Origin: Phascolarctos cinereus
Lineage: Eukaryota; Chordata; Mammalia; Diprotodontia; Phascolarctidae
DNA: 64,000 bases
Assembly: GCF_002099425.1 (NCBI RefSeq)
Contig: NW_018344037.1
Location: forward strand, 5,014,001 to 5,078,000
Direction of reading: 5' to 3'
Shown: positions 24,325-35,151 of the stretch, piece after piece
Position numbering within the stretch: position 1 is the stretch's first letter
How the letters are laid out: every line of letters begins with the position of its first letter
Made by a program: the position numbers and the translations under genes
The notes under the pieces: generated by a model
Seen by the model: the letters and a program-made list of their open reading frames with translations, nothing else
What the model was told of the DNA's origin: nothing
Databases searched by the model: none

Positions 24325-24504
24325 TAATTCAGAACAATTGACATAGATTTTGAAAGACCTGAGTTCAAATATGGCCTGAGTTGAAATAATCCAGATTAAC
24401 TATATACCTGTGGTCAAGTCATTTAACCACTCTGCTTCAGTTTCTTCATAATAAAATGTAGATAATTATAACACCTATCTTCCAGGGTTGCTGTGAAGAT
24501 AAAG
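24325..24504 (+). mobile_element. MIR/CORE-SINE
   Basis: gacctgagttcaaatatggcct, then 'tggtcaagtcatttaacc', then the tcagtttcttcat core, then 'cctatcttccagggttgctgtgaagat'. It joins directly to an L2 3' end. Confidence 0.75.
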
Positions 24505-25440
24505 TCAATTCTATAAATATTTAGTATGCATTTACTATGCACCAGATACTGTTAAATACTAGGATATAAAAAGAGGTAAAAGGCAATTGCTACTCTAAAG
24601 GAATTTACAGTCTTATGGGGGAGACAATATACAATCAAATATGCATAAATCAACTTAAATAGCAAATAATAACAGGAAAGACATGGAATTAAGAGAGTTG
24701 GGTAAAGATTTACTACAGGAGGTGGGATTTTGCTTGGAACTTAAAGGAATCTAAATAGGTCAGTAATCAGAATAAAAGAAAGAAACATTCCAGATATGGA
24801 AGAAGGCCACAGAGAATGGTGAGATCCAAAAGACAGAATGTCTTTTCCATGTAACATCCAAAAGGCCAGTATCACTGGATTAAAGAGTTATTAGGCACTA
24901 AAGTGTAAGAAGATTGGAAAAGTAGGACGGAGCTAGGTTGTGAAGGGTTTTGAATGCCAATTAGAACATTTTGTATTTGCTCCTGAAGAAAATAGGAAGC
25001 CACTGGATTTTATTGAATGTGTAGAGGGGTGACACTGACAAACTTGTATTTTAGAAAATCATTTTATTGGCTGAATGCAGAGTGCATTTTAGTGGCTGAA
25101 TGCAGAGAGACTTGAAGCATTAATAAAAAGCATTAGGTGATGATGGCCTGCATTAGAATGGTGGCAATGTCAGAAGAGAAAAGGGGGCAAATTTGAAAGA
25201 TGTTGCATAGATGAAATCAGTAAGTCTTGGCAACAACTTTAATATAGTCAATGGGAGATACTGAGGAAGCCAGGATGACTCCTAGGTTGCGTGCCTGAGA
25301 GACTGGGAGGAAAGTGTAGTCTTCTATAATAACAAGGAAAGTAGGAGGTATTGAAGGTTTAGTGGGAAAGATAATAAGTTCTGTTTTGGACATGTTGAAT
25401 TTAAGATATCTACTGGACACCCAGGTGACAATGCACCAAA
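24505..25440 (-). mobile_element. L2 LINE: 3'UTR and RT C-terminal part (copy A)
   Basis: On the minus strand the 3' terminus is near 24505 and the 5' side is to the right. An open frame (25420-25217) encodes the L2 RT segment RYLKFNMSKTELIIF followed by QARNLGVILASS, a conserved block after the YADD box. The rest is 3'UTR (for example the antisense of gggagacaatatacaatc). About 25066-25110 contains a repeated 'tggctgaatgcagag'. It is non-functional: 5'-truncated, with no complete frame. Confidence 0.85.
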
Positions 25441-26115
25441 AAGTTTGTGAAAGAAATTAAAGAATGATACTAGAAATGTAGGAAAGGACAAGGTTAAGAA
25501 AGATTTGAAAATCCAAACAGAAGATTTTATTTTTGAGCCTGGAGTTATAGAGAGCACTGTACTTTTTGAGTAGGAGAATGATATGGTCAGAACTGGGTTT
25601 AACAAGACAATTCAGTAGTTGAGTGGAAGATAGACTAGGGTAAGAAGATAAATGAAATAATAAAGGCCTACACTAGGATAGTGTTGGTTTCAGAGTGAAG
25701 ATGAGAGCACACCCAACAGAAGTTACTCAGCTAGAAATGACAGGACTTTGTAACAGATTGAATGTGTCTTGAATGGGAGAGTACTAGTTAAGGATGTTTT
25801 TGTGAGTTTAGGGGATAAAATGATGTTGTTAACTTTGACAGGAATTAGGAAGTTAGAAAGAAGTTAGTAGTTGGATGGAATGATATTGAGTTACATTTTA
25901 GATGTGTTTAATTGATTATAGGATATCTAATTCAAGATGTACGAGAGTTAGGTGTTCATAGAAGATTGTTATTCAGGAGAAATTTGGGATGAATATACAG
26001 ATATGAGAATTATCTACATAGACTAAATGAGGCCAGGAGAAATGATAAAATCACCAAGTGAGAGGGTATAGAGATGAAAAGAGGGCAAAGGACAGAAACT
26101 TGAGTATACCCACTG

Positions 26116-26174
<59 letters not shown>

Positions 26175-26463
26175 TGTGTTATCTGGATGAAGGTATGAAA
26201 AAGAAGACTGGGAAGAAGCAATTAGGTAGGAGGAGAAGCAGGAGAAATCAATGTTACTAAATTCTAGAGAGGAGACAATATCTAGGAAAAGAGGGTAATG
26301 TATAATTTCAAAATATACAAGAGTTCAAAAAGAATAAAGACTTAAAGTAGGTCATTGGATTAGTCAATTAAGAAATCATTGGTAATTTTGGAGATAACAA
26401 TTTCAAATAAATTTTGAACTCAAAAGTCAGAAACTGAGAGAAAAGAGTGTGTAGACACCAAAA
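25441..26463 (-). mobile_element. L2 LINE: second, overlapping segment (copy B)
   Basis: Same orientation as copy A, and it begins again in the 3' region. Positions 25460-25600 align with 24905-25050 (tgtagga..., ccaaacagaagattttat..., gtaggagaatgatatggtcag). About 25880-25950 aligns with the RT block at 25380-25420. It then extends further upstream in RT to about 26463. A TG microsatellite interrupts it at 26119-26179. Confidence 0.8.
26119..26179. repeat. (TG)n microsatellite
   Basis: About 30 TG units with one TATG interruption, inside the L2 RT region. Confidence 0.95.
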
Positions 26464-26466
26464 ATA

Positions 26467-26467
26467 A

Positions 26468-26524
<57 letters not shown>
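26467..26524. repeat. (GATA)n microsatellite
   Basis: Fourteen or so perfect tetranucleotide units at the edge of the L2 copy. Confidence 0.95.
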
Positions 26525-28052
26525 AGGTATTTTCAAGTTTAAATAATATAGAAAAATAATATATAATAAGGAGGTTGGAACAAATGAATTGAAGCTTGTT
26601 TTCTTTGCTACTATTTCACCCCCAGTTTACAAACTCAGTCCTTTCCCTATCTCATGACTCCTCCCTGTTTCTATTTACTCGTTGATTTTCATGTATTTCC
26701 ATACTTAAAGTCTCTGCATGCATGAGTATGTATGTAATCTTCCTAAGACTATACATAAAGATTCCTTTCCATTCTCATATCTTTGTGTTTTTATATTTTT
26801 CTGTTGTTCACTAACCATGAGGAACTTATTTTTCCCTTCTGTTTTTATTTTCTCTCCCTTTTATTTTCTTAATTCAACAAAAGTAGAACAAAATTTTTAC
26901 AGATGTTATACATTTTTTTTTCTCTTTTGCTTCTGGTCCCTGAAGACAGTGGAGTTTTAAAGGGACTGGGTTCTCTTTTCATCCATTAGGAGGCAAGCAT
27001 TTGGTCATCACTTAGCACCAGCAGTTTTTATTTTAAGAATTCTACTCAGTTTTGTTTTCTCAACGGGAATTTCTGAAAGTCTTTTATTCAAATAGAGATT
27101 CCTCTTTCTGTATTAGACCTGCATCAGAGCAATTCTCTGATAGTTTTATTTCAATACTGGGATGAAATGAGATGCTCATAGGTTATTAAGCAGTTACATA
27201 AATCTTACATGATTGTATATTTTTTGGATGGTGGGGATAGGTCCACATAATATCTTTTTCTTCCATCCCAGAGTGAGAAAATGTTATATTAAGGTACTGC
27301 CTCCACTATGGTCTGGAGCTAGTGATCTGTAGTCCCTGGGTTGGAGACTGCTAGGTTCATAGTCTGTCTCTGGTTTGAAGAATTCCAATCCTGGCATCAG
27401 AACATGATATAGAAGGGGCATTATCAGGAAGTTCGGCCTGAGTTAGCAATTTCCACTAATCTTTTGATATTACCCTAGAATTTGATGACAATAGCTTTTT
27501 TTCCATTTCCCTTGTGTTGTCACCAACTAGAGATCCTCAAATTCAAACCTTGGCTCTAAAGCTGCCTAAATCAGATAGTTTTGGTTTAAGACGAGTATTC
27601 CTTAGATCCTCATCAGGTTAGTGTTGGCCCATTTCCTTATTCAGTCAAATACTCTGCCCTCACCTCTTTCCTTATACAATCACATATTTAGAGTAGCTTT
27701 AAGACCTATCCTTTGAAATAGCTTCTACTAGATACGTTGCTGATTTCACAGAAATTTCCTATGATATCCCCACTGAAGTTGGTATGGTCTTCCACCATCT
27801 ACCAGTAGGCTTCAGCTTCTGGAGCATTCCTTGCTTCAAGTTTTTGCTCCTGAGAGTCGAACACAATGATGCTTTTCTTAGATTTTGTTTCATATGACAT
27901 TCTTTATCTTCAGTAGATCTTCCTCAGGGGAGCTGAGTTTGCTTAGAAAATTTTATATTTCCATTTTAATCAGAAGCTCTTCAAATAATAATTAATTTTA
28001 TTAAATGATTTCATTAAGTTGTAAAACTCTTAAAGTACTTTTATTTTCCTTT
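26525..28052. other. Unassigned 1.5 kb
   Basis: Less AT-rich than its surroundings in places (27300-27900). No open frame over 80 codons and no repeat I can name. It could be unique DNA or a decayed repeat. Confidence 0.35.
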
Positions 28053-28069
28053 AAAAGATATCACTGAGT

Positions 28070-28227
28070 GGCAGCTAGGTGATGCAGTGCGTAGAGCACC
28101 AGCACTGAAGTCAGGAGGACCTGAGTTCAAAGCTGGCCTCAGACCAAATACTTGACACTTACTAGCTGTGTGACCCTGGGCAACTAAGTTAACCCCAATT
28201 ACTAAAAAAAAAACTAAAAAAAGTAAT
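28070..28227 (+). mobile_element. Marsupial tRNA-derived SINE
   Basis: It starts ggcagctaggtgatgcagtg, contains the pol III B-box region (gagttcaaagc), and ends aaccccaattact followed by an A-rich tail. The flanks carry a 15/16-bp duplication (28053-28068 and 28228-28242, one indel). That indicates insertion by target-primed reverse transcription, relatively recent compared with the MIR copies. Confidence 0.95.
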
Positions 28228-28354
28228 AAAAGATATCATGAGACACATCTATGGACTTTTATTATGGACTCAGGTGTGAGGGCCTGCCAAGTCATTTTCA
28301 GGGTAGCTCATCCAATAACACTCTATATTGCTTGTATGTACCTATATATTTTAA

Positions 28355-28485
28355 TTCTGTCTCTTTAAAATATGCTTTTTGAGATCATGGGCTCCATTTT
28401 TCGGTTGGACTTATTCTTGCCTTTCTGTTCCTGCTACAGTGCTTGGCACATGATAAGCAATTAATAAATGATTGCTGACTTGATT
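28355..28485 (+). mobile_element. L2 LINE 3' end
   Basis: gagatcatgggctcc... to 'cagtgcttggcacatgataagcaattaataaatg', the canonical L2 3' terminus. Confidence 0.7.
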
Positions 28486-28621
28486 TTTATAATGCCATAG
28501 CATGTATCAAATGACTGGTCTGCAATCAAAAAAAAAAGAGAGAAAGAAAGAAAGAACAGAAGTTTTTAGACATTTAGTTTGCAACAGAATGAACAATGTG
28601 CTATTATCTCTGCTGTTGCTT

Positions 28622-29165
28622 AATAATCAGACAACAAATATTTATTATACACCTATTATGTGCCAGGCACTATGCAAAAAAAAAAAACTCCTACTTTCAA
28701 GAGTTCATAATTGAATGGGAGAGACAATATGCAAATAAATATACACAGAGAAATATATTTAGAGGATAAATAGAAGATACTTAACAGATGGACAACAGTG
28801 GAATTAAGAGGGTTTTGGAAGGGCTTTCAATAAAAGATGGGAATTCAGCTGGGATTAAAAGGAAAGCAAGGAGGTCAGTAATTGGAACAATGGAGGGAAA
28901 GCTTGCCAGGAATAGGGAACAGCCTGAGGAAATACCTGTAGTGAAAGGATGGGGTATCTTATTTGTGAAAAGTACAGTGGGCCAGTGTCACTAGATTGAA
29001 GAGTATGTGGTACAGATTAATGTATAAGAAGACTGAAAATGTAGGAGGGTCATAATTTATGAAGGTCTTTAAATGTCAAACAGAACATTTTATATTTGAC
29101 CCATAGGGTGATGGGGAACTATTGATGGTCACTCAGTAGGGTAGTGACAAAGTTAAACCTCTATT
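28622..29165 (-). mobile_element. L2 LINE 3'UTR fragment
   Basis: Antisense L2: aaatatttattatacacctattatgtgccaggcac at the 3' terminus, then gggagagacaatatgcaaataaatata, then the blocks shared with 24600-25060 (ccagtgtcactagattgaagag, 'gtaatttatgaaggtcttt'). The plus-strand open frame at 28788-28994 is not a gene. Confidence 0.85.
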
Positions 29166-31320
29166 AATTGTTGAGTGTAACTACCTGGATGTATTAAAGA
29201 GGGAAAGTCTGTTCTTTGATGCTGTTCTTCCTTCAGCCTTGAGGTGTAAAGACAAGTCTCTGAACCCAGTGGATTGGGGCCAGGGGACAGATACAAGGTT
29301 TGGCCTCATGAGCATATAGCCACCTAGGCAACACAATATCTGGTATGGAATTGGCTTCTGCTTACATCTTTTTTTTTTTCCTTTTTGATACACTGCCTTG
29401 TGAGATTAGCAGCTGGTATCTCCCTCTTCTGGTGAATTCAAATAGCAGGATATTGTCTACTGAAGCAGTTGCATTTACAACAGAAATAAAGGAAGAGTCA
29501 GAAAAAGAAAAGTCAACAGGGAAAGAATTGCACACAGAGAAACTACTCAAAAGAAAAAAGTCCATTTGACATTGATTGTTCTGTACTTAGGAGAGGTAAA
29601 ATGTAAAAGTGCAACTTTTGCAAATATTCAGTGAAGCTTAAAGGCTAAAACACAAGGTTGACAAATTGTAATAATTCTTTATTGCTTAGTATTCCTTGTT
29701 CCATATTATTTGTATATACACATATGTATATATACATATATGCATGTGTACACACACACACACACACACACACACACCTTCCATACATTCTGGAGGGAAC
29801 ACTTAGTTTAGAGTCAAAAATAAACTTGTTACTCAGGAATTCAAGGTGGGTTTAGAATTGGAGCTCTGGGAGCCTTCTCCAATTGAGGAGATGGGAAATT
29901 CCATAGCAACAAATTTAGGACAAATCACAAGAGCTGACAAAAGAAAAAGATGTGAGAAGGTCCCTATGGCCTCAGCCTAGTCTGGGTATCTGCCATACTA
30001 GAAAAAAAAATCATCCCCCCTAAAAATCAAGTTAACCAAAATTGTTGACTGTTTTTCAACATCACAAGTCAATTAAATTGAAACATATTCTTCAAATTAA
30101 ATTATTTTAGTAGGTCCTATCTTAGCAGAATTATAGTTGAAAATAATTTCAATATTTCCAACCAATCAGTTGAGGGTTTAGCTGAACATTCCTGTTATGG
30201 CTGTGACTAAAAGAGGTATACAGAAAAATAAATTGTGTAACCTAAATCCAAGAGAGCATTTTTAACCTACTTAAGTTTTACACATGAACAATAGATATGA
30301 CAATTATAATGAATTCTTATCTATTCATTAAAGGAGCTCTCTTAGGATTTTCCATGACAACACTTCATTAAGCCAGTTGCTTTTAATATTAATGTGTCTA
30401 ATCAGAAATATGAGAGAATATACCATAGGGGGAATTATTCACTTAAATATTTTACTTCTAAATTTCAAAAAATCAAATACAAGATTTCTTTTTAAGGGGT
30501 AATTAAATTATTAGAATATTACCTAACTTTCATGGTGTCAGTGGTGGACAATAGGAGAAGAATTTGTCTTAATTCATTTTTTCTCAAATACTTCTCTTAT
30601 ATAGCTTTGTTTTTAAAGGCTGGAAGAAAGAAATTTGAATTTTCTTTCATGTAGCTATTGATCAAACTTTTTCTCCCTTGAGTACATTAGAATCCCTATT
30701 TAATGTCCTTTTCTCTCTTTTCTGCATACCATTCATCATATACAAGCTAAAGGTACTATACTTTCAGGATAAATAGGTAAGTTTTTGCTTTTATCCCACA
30801 TCTTTTTAGAAACAAATCTGTCTTAAAATATGAATACTTTTATAGGCAAAAGCAAAATAGCTTAAAAAAGCAAAATAATAAAAATGGTTGCTGCTAGTGA
30901 CAATCTCTAAATAAGACAAGAAAGAAATAGATGAATTGTAACAACCAGATATTTTCCTTCTGCTTTCTTGTTTCAAATAAGTTTTCTTTAAAAATATCTC
31001 TAGACCAAATTGCATGTTTTGTGAGGTCAAACCATTTAAATTTTAAATTACATAAATAGATCATATTTTACTGATTTTTTTGCAATTTCCCATTTCAGAT
31101 TTGAGATAAATAGATCTGAAATTAGTTAGACCAAATAATGAAATTCTTATTTGTATATTTATCAATAACTAATTATCTACTTTGTATGTCATTCAGAATT
31201 CTTTATGAATCGTGCAATTTTTTTCCATAGTTTTCTTTTCTGTACCATAGGGAAAAAAGAAATAAAGAATACAGAAATAAAGAAAACCTCATTAGCTAAT
31301 TGTTAAACCTTGAAACAATG
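29166..31320. other. Unassigned; one compound microsatellite
   Basis: A TATG/(CA)n tract occupies 29711-29777. Open frames at 29181-29569 on both strands overlap one another and look like chance. No gene or repeat family is recognised. Confidence 0.35.
29711..29777. repeat. TATA/TG/(CA)n compound microsatellite
   Basis: An alternating purine-pyrimidine tract ending in about 14 CA units. Confidence 0.9.
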
Positions 31321-31336
31321 TGCTCAAATAATTTTT

Positions 31337-31478
31337 TTTTGGTGAGGCAATTGGGGTTCAGTGACTTGGCCAGGGTCACGCGGCTAGTAAGTTCCAAGCG
31401 TCTGAGGCTGGATTTGAACTCAAGTCCTCCTGACTCCAAAGCCTAACCTCTATTTTCTGTGCCACCTAGCTGCCCCCA
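31337..31478 (-). mobile_element. Marsupial tRNA-derived SINE
   Basis: Antisense copy: T-rich tail, gcaattggggttcagtgac, cagggtcacgcggctagtaag, ggatttgaactcaag (B box), ccacctagctgccccc (5' end). A 16-bp perfect duplication (31321-31336 and 31479-31494) flanks it. Confidence 0.95.
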
Positions 31479-31939
31479 TGCTCAAATAATTTTTGGGAAT
31501 TACTTCTGATTATTAATCACAACCTTATGTTGGTGCCTTATTTGCATGGGCAATCAAGAGTTGTCTGTCTTTTCAGTTTAGAAGCATAATATTTACATTT
31601 TTATCTTGTAGATGGTGCTAGTGGCCAATATTGGTAGATTCAAGCCATAATTATATAGACCTTGTACTGACTTATTCCATTTGGGGGCAAAGTAAATATT
31701 TCATTTACTGACATATCTTACATTTTTAGTCTTAGAAATCTATGAAAAGAAAGTCCTTTTTTCTCATTTTGTAAATAGGGAAATCAAGAAAGATAGTGTT
31801 ATTAGGGAAAAGGAGAAATTTTAATAATGCTATTGGGGAAAAAATCATCTTACCACATCTTCAAAATCAATTGGAATCATGAGGTCAATACAAAAACACA
31901 GCAACATATAGAAGGAAAAAAAAAGACTTATGAAGCTGA

Positions 31940-32003
31940 TTTTTTTTTAGGCAATTGGGGTTAAATGACTTGCCCAGGGTCACACAGCTACTAAGTATCA
32001 AGT
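31940..32003 (-). mobile_element. SINE fragment (3' part)
   Basis: Poly-T, ggcaattggggttaaatgac, then cagggtcacacagctactaag. The 5' part of the SINE is absent. The fragment abuts an L1 3' end. Confidence 0.85.
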
Positions 32004-32815
32004 GCTAATATGACAGAATAGAAAATGACAAATGTTGGAAGTGATATGGGAAAATCGAGACACTAATATACTGTCAGTGAGTTGTGGACTGATGAATACC
32101 ATACTTCAGAGCAATTTGGAACATTGTCCAAAGGGCAATAAAGCTGTGCATACATTTTGACTTGACAATACCAATACTAGGTCTGTATCCCAAATAGATA
32201 AAAAAAGAAAAAGTAATAATAAGTACAAAAAAATACATAGCACTTCTTTTAGTGGCAGTAAAGAATTGGAAATTGAGAGAATGCCCATCAATTGAGGAAT
32301 GGCTGACCAAGATGTAGTATATAATTTTGATAGGATACTATTTTAGTATAAGAAATGATGATCAAGATACTCTCAGAAGAAAAAAACCTAGAAAGGCTTA
32401 TTTAAACTGATGCAAAGTGAAATGAGAGAAAACATTGTACAGAGTAACAGCAATATTGTACATGATCATCTGTGCAATGATCCAAGACAATTCTGAGGGT
32501 CTTTTAAGAAAAATTCTATGTCCCTCCAGAGAAAGAACTGATGAATTCTGAATGCAGATCAAAACATACTGTTTTAACTTTATTTTTATTGGGTTTTGTC
32601 TATTTTTTTCTTTTACAACATGACTAATGTGGAAGTATATTTTGCATGAATACTTATGTATAAGCTGCATCAAATTTCCTTCCTTCTCAGTGATATGGGA
32701 GGTCGGGAGGGAGGGAGGTAATTTGAAGCTCAAAATATTTTTTTAAAAAACGTGAACAATTTTACATGTAATTGGAGAAAATAAAATATTAAATATATAA
32801 AAGAAAAAGAGATAG
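32004..32815 (+). mobile_element. L1 3' end, 5'-truncated
   Basis: It starts in the conserved gctaatatgacaga segment of terminal ORF2, then has ttttagtggcagtaaagaattgg, aaactgatgcaaagtgaaatgag, and an A-rich end (about 32770-32815). It contains only terminal ORF2 and 3'UTR. The long minus-strand frames here are shadows. Confidence 0.85.
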
Positions 32816-34639
32816 GGAGTTTAAAAAATGACATCCAGGTTATCTCCTCTCACTTACCTAATCTCCACTTACTATAGTAAGGCTATGCTTAGAAGAGACT
32901 TCACAACTACTATGCATAGTCCTCTGGGGTAAAGAAGACTAGATCTGTTTTCTCATTCTCATGACAATATTTTGAGCCTTTGAGTATGGTTGCCATAAGA
33001 TTTAAATTTAATATTGTATGTTTTGGGATCAGATCCAGTCAGCAGACAAGTCAACCACCTTCAACATACCCTACATCAACAAGATTTGTACTTCAGTTCT
33101 TTGACAAAGCCATGAACTTAATGTGGACATTACAATCTATATCAAATACTTCTTTCAATTATCTTTTGCTCACAACAGTCTCAATTAAAGTTTTATATAC
33201 CAGTACTGAATTTATATAACTCTGTTTTCTGTTTGATATGTCTATTCACAGGATTAACAGAGTTATCTCTGTTTTCCATGTATTAAATAACTTCATATGA
33301 TCTTAATATGTACTGTGATGCTTTTTTGGAGCTCCTAGAGGCTTAAGGATCCCTTTTTTTCTACCAAGTCAAATGCATTTTTTTGCTTTAATAAGCAACA
33401 CATTATACACATGATGGACTTCCAGAAAATTATACCTTAAATTTAATTGTGTTATTGTTAAATATAATCTGCTACAGAAGTTTTGGACAGTGTATTGATT
33501 TAGACACTGGCTATTGAACTACATGGGAGTGAATAGGTACCATATTCAACTTTCTCCAAATTTAACTATGTCTTTTTCACTTCTAGTATTTATATATAGT
33601 AAAAATGCCATTTTCCTGTTAGCATGAAAATGAAGATGTGCACATTTAATCATTATTCAATTCACTTTTATTCAATGATGCAGCAAAGATACATATTCAC
33701 AATGACTGGTCCTTAGGGTGAAAAGTGATCTCTTGTTTCAAGCCTATCACCTGTTTCCTTGGTGGGTATGTGTCATTCACATTGAGATAAAACATACATA
33801 AGTGACCATAAGTAACACTGACTGCATAATGGCCCACTTCTTATATGTTTATATTTTATGGTACTTAACTTTCTGGGGTGTTGTATTTTGCTTTTTTATT
33901 CAAGATTATATGTGAGAGCCTTGAGTCATTGTAATTAGATCAAAAGAGGAGACTCCTGTTTCTGAAGCATATTTTTTTACCCTTATTTTACTATCTGTGC
34001 CTTGAAGTTTCGGTTGAAGAAGAGGCTAACCCTGGCTTTACATACAATGTACGTACTTGGGTCCCATTTTATTTTCATAGCCTTGTGAGTGTTCACCATT
34101 AACAAACATATAACTCTCTGGGGCCGCATGCCTAATAAAATAAGTCCTCCTACAAATCTTGGGAATGCAACAAGTCAGTCAAACTTTTAAAAAGAAATTA
34201 TGTGGAAGGAAGCAATACTGCTTTTATTTTCATCTTGCCTTGAATATTTAATAGAACACATTCAATGCTGATTTGATGTAATGGCAAAAGAACTGAGATT
34301 AGTTACACATTTATTTTTTTCTGTCATCCTGTCAGAGAAAATTTCAACCCCCTTTTTTGTTACTTCACTCTTTTAACTAAGGAAATAGAAGGCACAATTT
34401 GGTGACTAAATAATATATTTTCTTTTACTTGTATCATCAGATATCATGAGTATGAACCATCCACTGAAAATTAATTCCTCCATGTTAAGCTAGACTAGCG
34501 CTCTGAGATAAAATATGTTCTATCACTAGGACTAAATATGGAAATTTTGAGTGAGATAAGAACTGCGAAATCCCCCTTCGAATGGCTTTTGAAAACACAA
34601 GGTTATCTCCAAATCATGAGGAAGCATTAAAATAAGATT
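32816..34639. other. No gene recognised
   Basis: AT-rich. The open frame at 32980-33219 (plus, 79 codons) has no recognisable motif. No repeat family identified. Confidence 0.35.
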
Positions 34640-34760
34640 TTTTTTTTGAAGGGACTTATCAATTTACATTGGAGAAGGAAGTAGCAAACCACTCCAAGAA
34701 AACCCAAATGTGGTCACATAAAGTCAGATGTGACTGAAATGGCTGAACAAAAACAAAAAG
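34640..34760 (+). mobile_element. SINE 3' fragment (ACAAC-tailed class)
   Basis: ggagaaggaagtagcaaaccactcc, then ccaaatgtggtcacataaagtc, then tgactgaaatggctgaac and an A-rich tail. This is the 3' half of the marsupial SINE class whose tail resembles RTE tails. Confidence 0.8.
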
Positions 34761-35045
34761 AAATTCCTTTCTAAATCTTGTCCAAGACAGAACAACTTTC
34801 TCATTCAGGACACACATAGCCCAAATTGCATTACTACATATTCCTACTAATCAGGAGTTAATTAAATTTCTGATATCTTTTCACATCAATATAGAATTAT
34901 TATTCTTCAAATATCATTAAAAAGAGATTGCCATATGCACTTTCAGGTTCTCTCAGTATACGTGGATGGGAATCATATGGCTTTAGTGAATTAAACTCAT
35001 TGAAGGAAGCTTAGCATTTCATTTTTCTGGGGATATATTTATAAT

Positions 35046-35151
35046 AGGGCAGCTAGGGGGTGCAGTGGATAAAGTGCTAGGCCTGGAACCAGAAAGGCTA
35101 AAGTTTCTGAGTTCAAATATGGTCTCAGACACTTAATAACTGTGTGACCTG
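35046..35151 (+). mobile_element. SINE 5' part, interrupted by HAL1-like element
   Basis: gggcagctagggggtgcagtggataaag through gagttcaaatatggtctcag to 'aactgtgtgacc', where the HAL1-like element begins. A matching SINE 3' tail follows that element at 38761. Confidence 0.85.
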
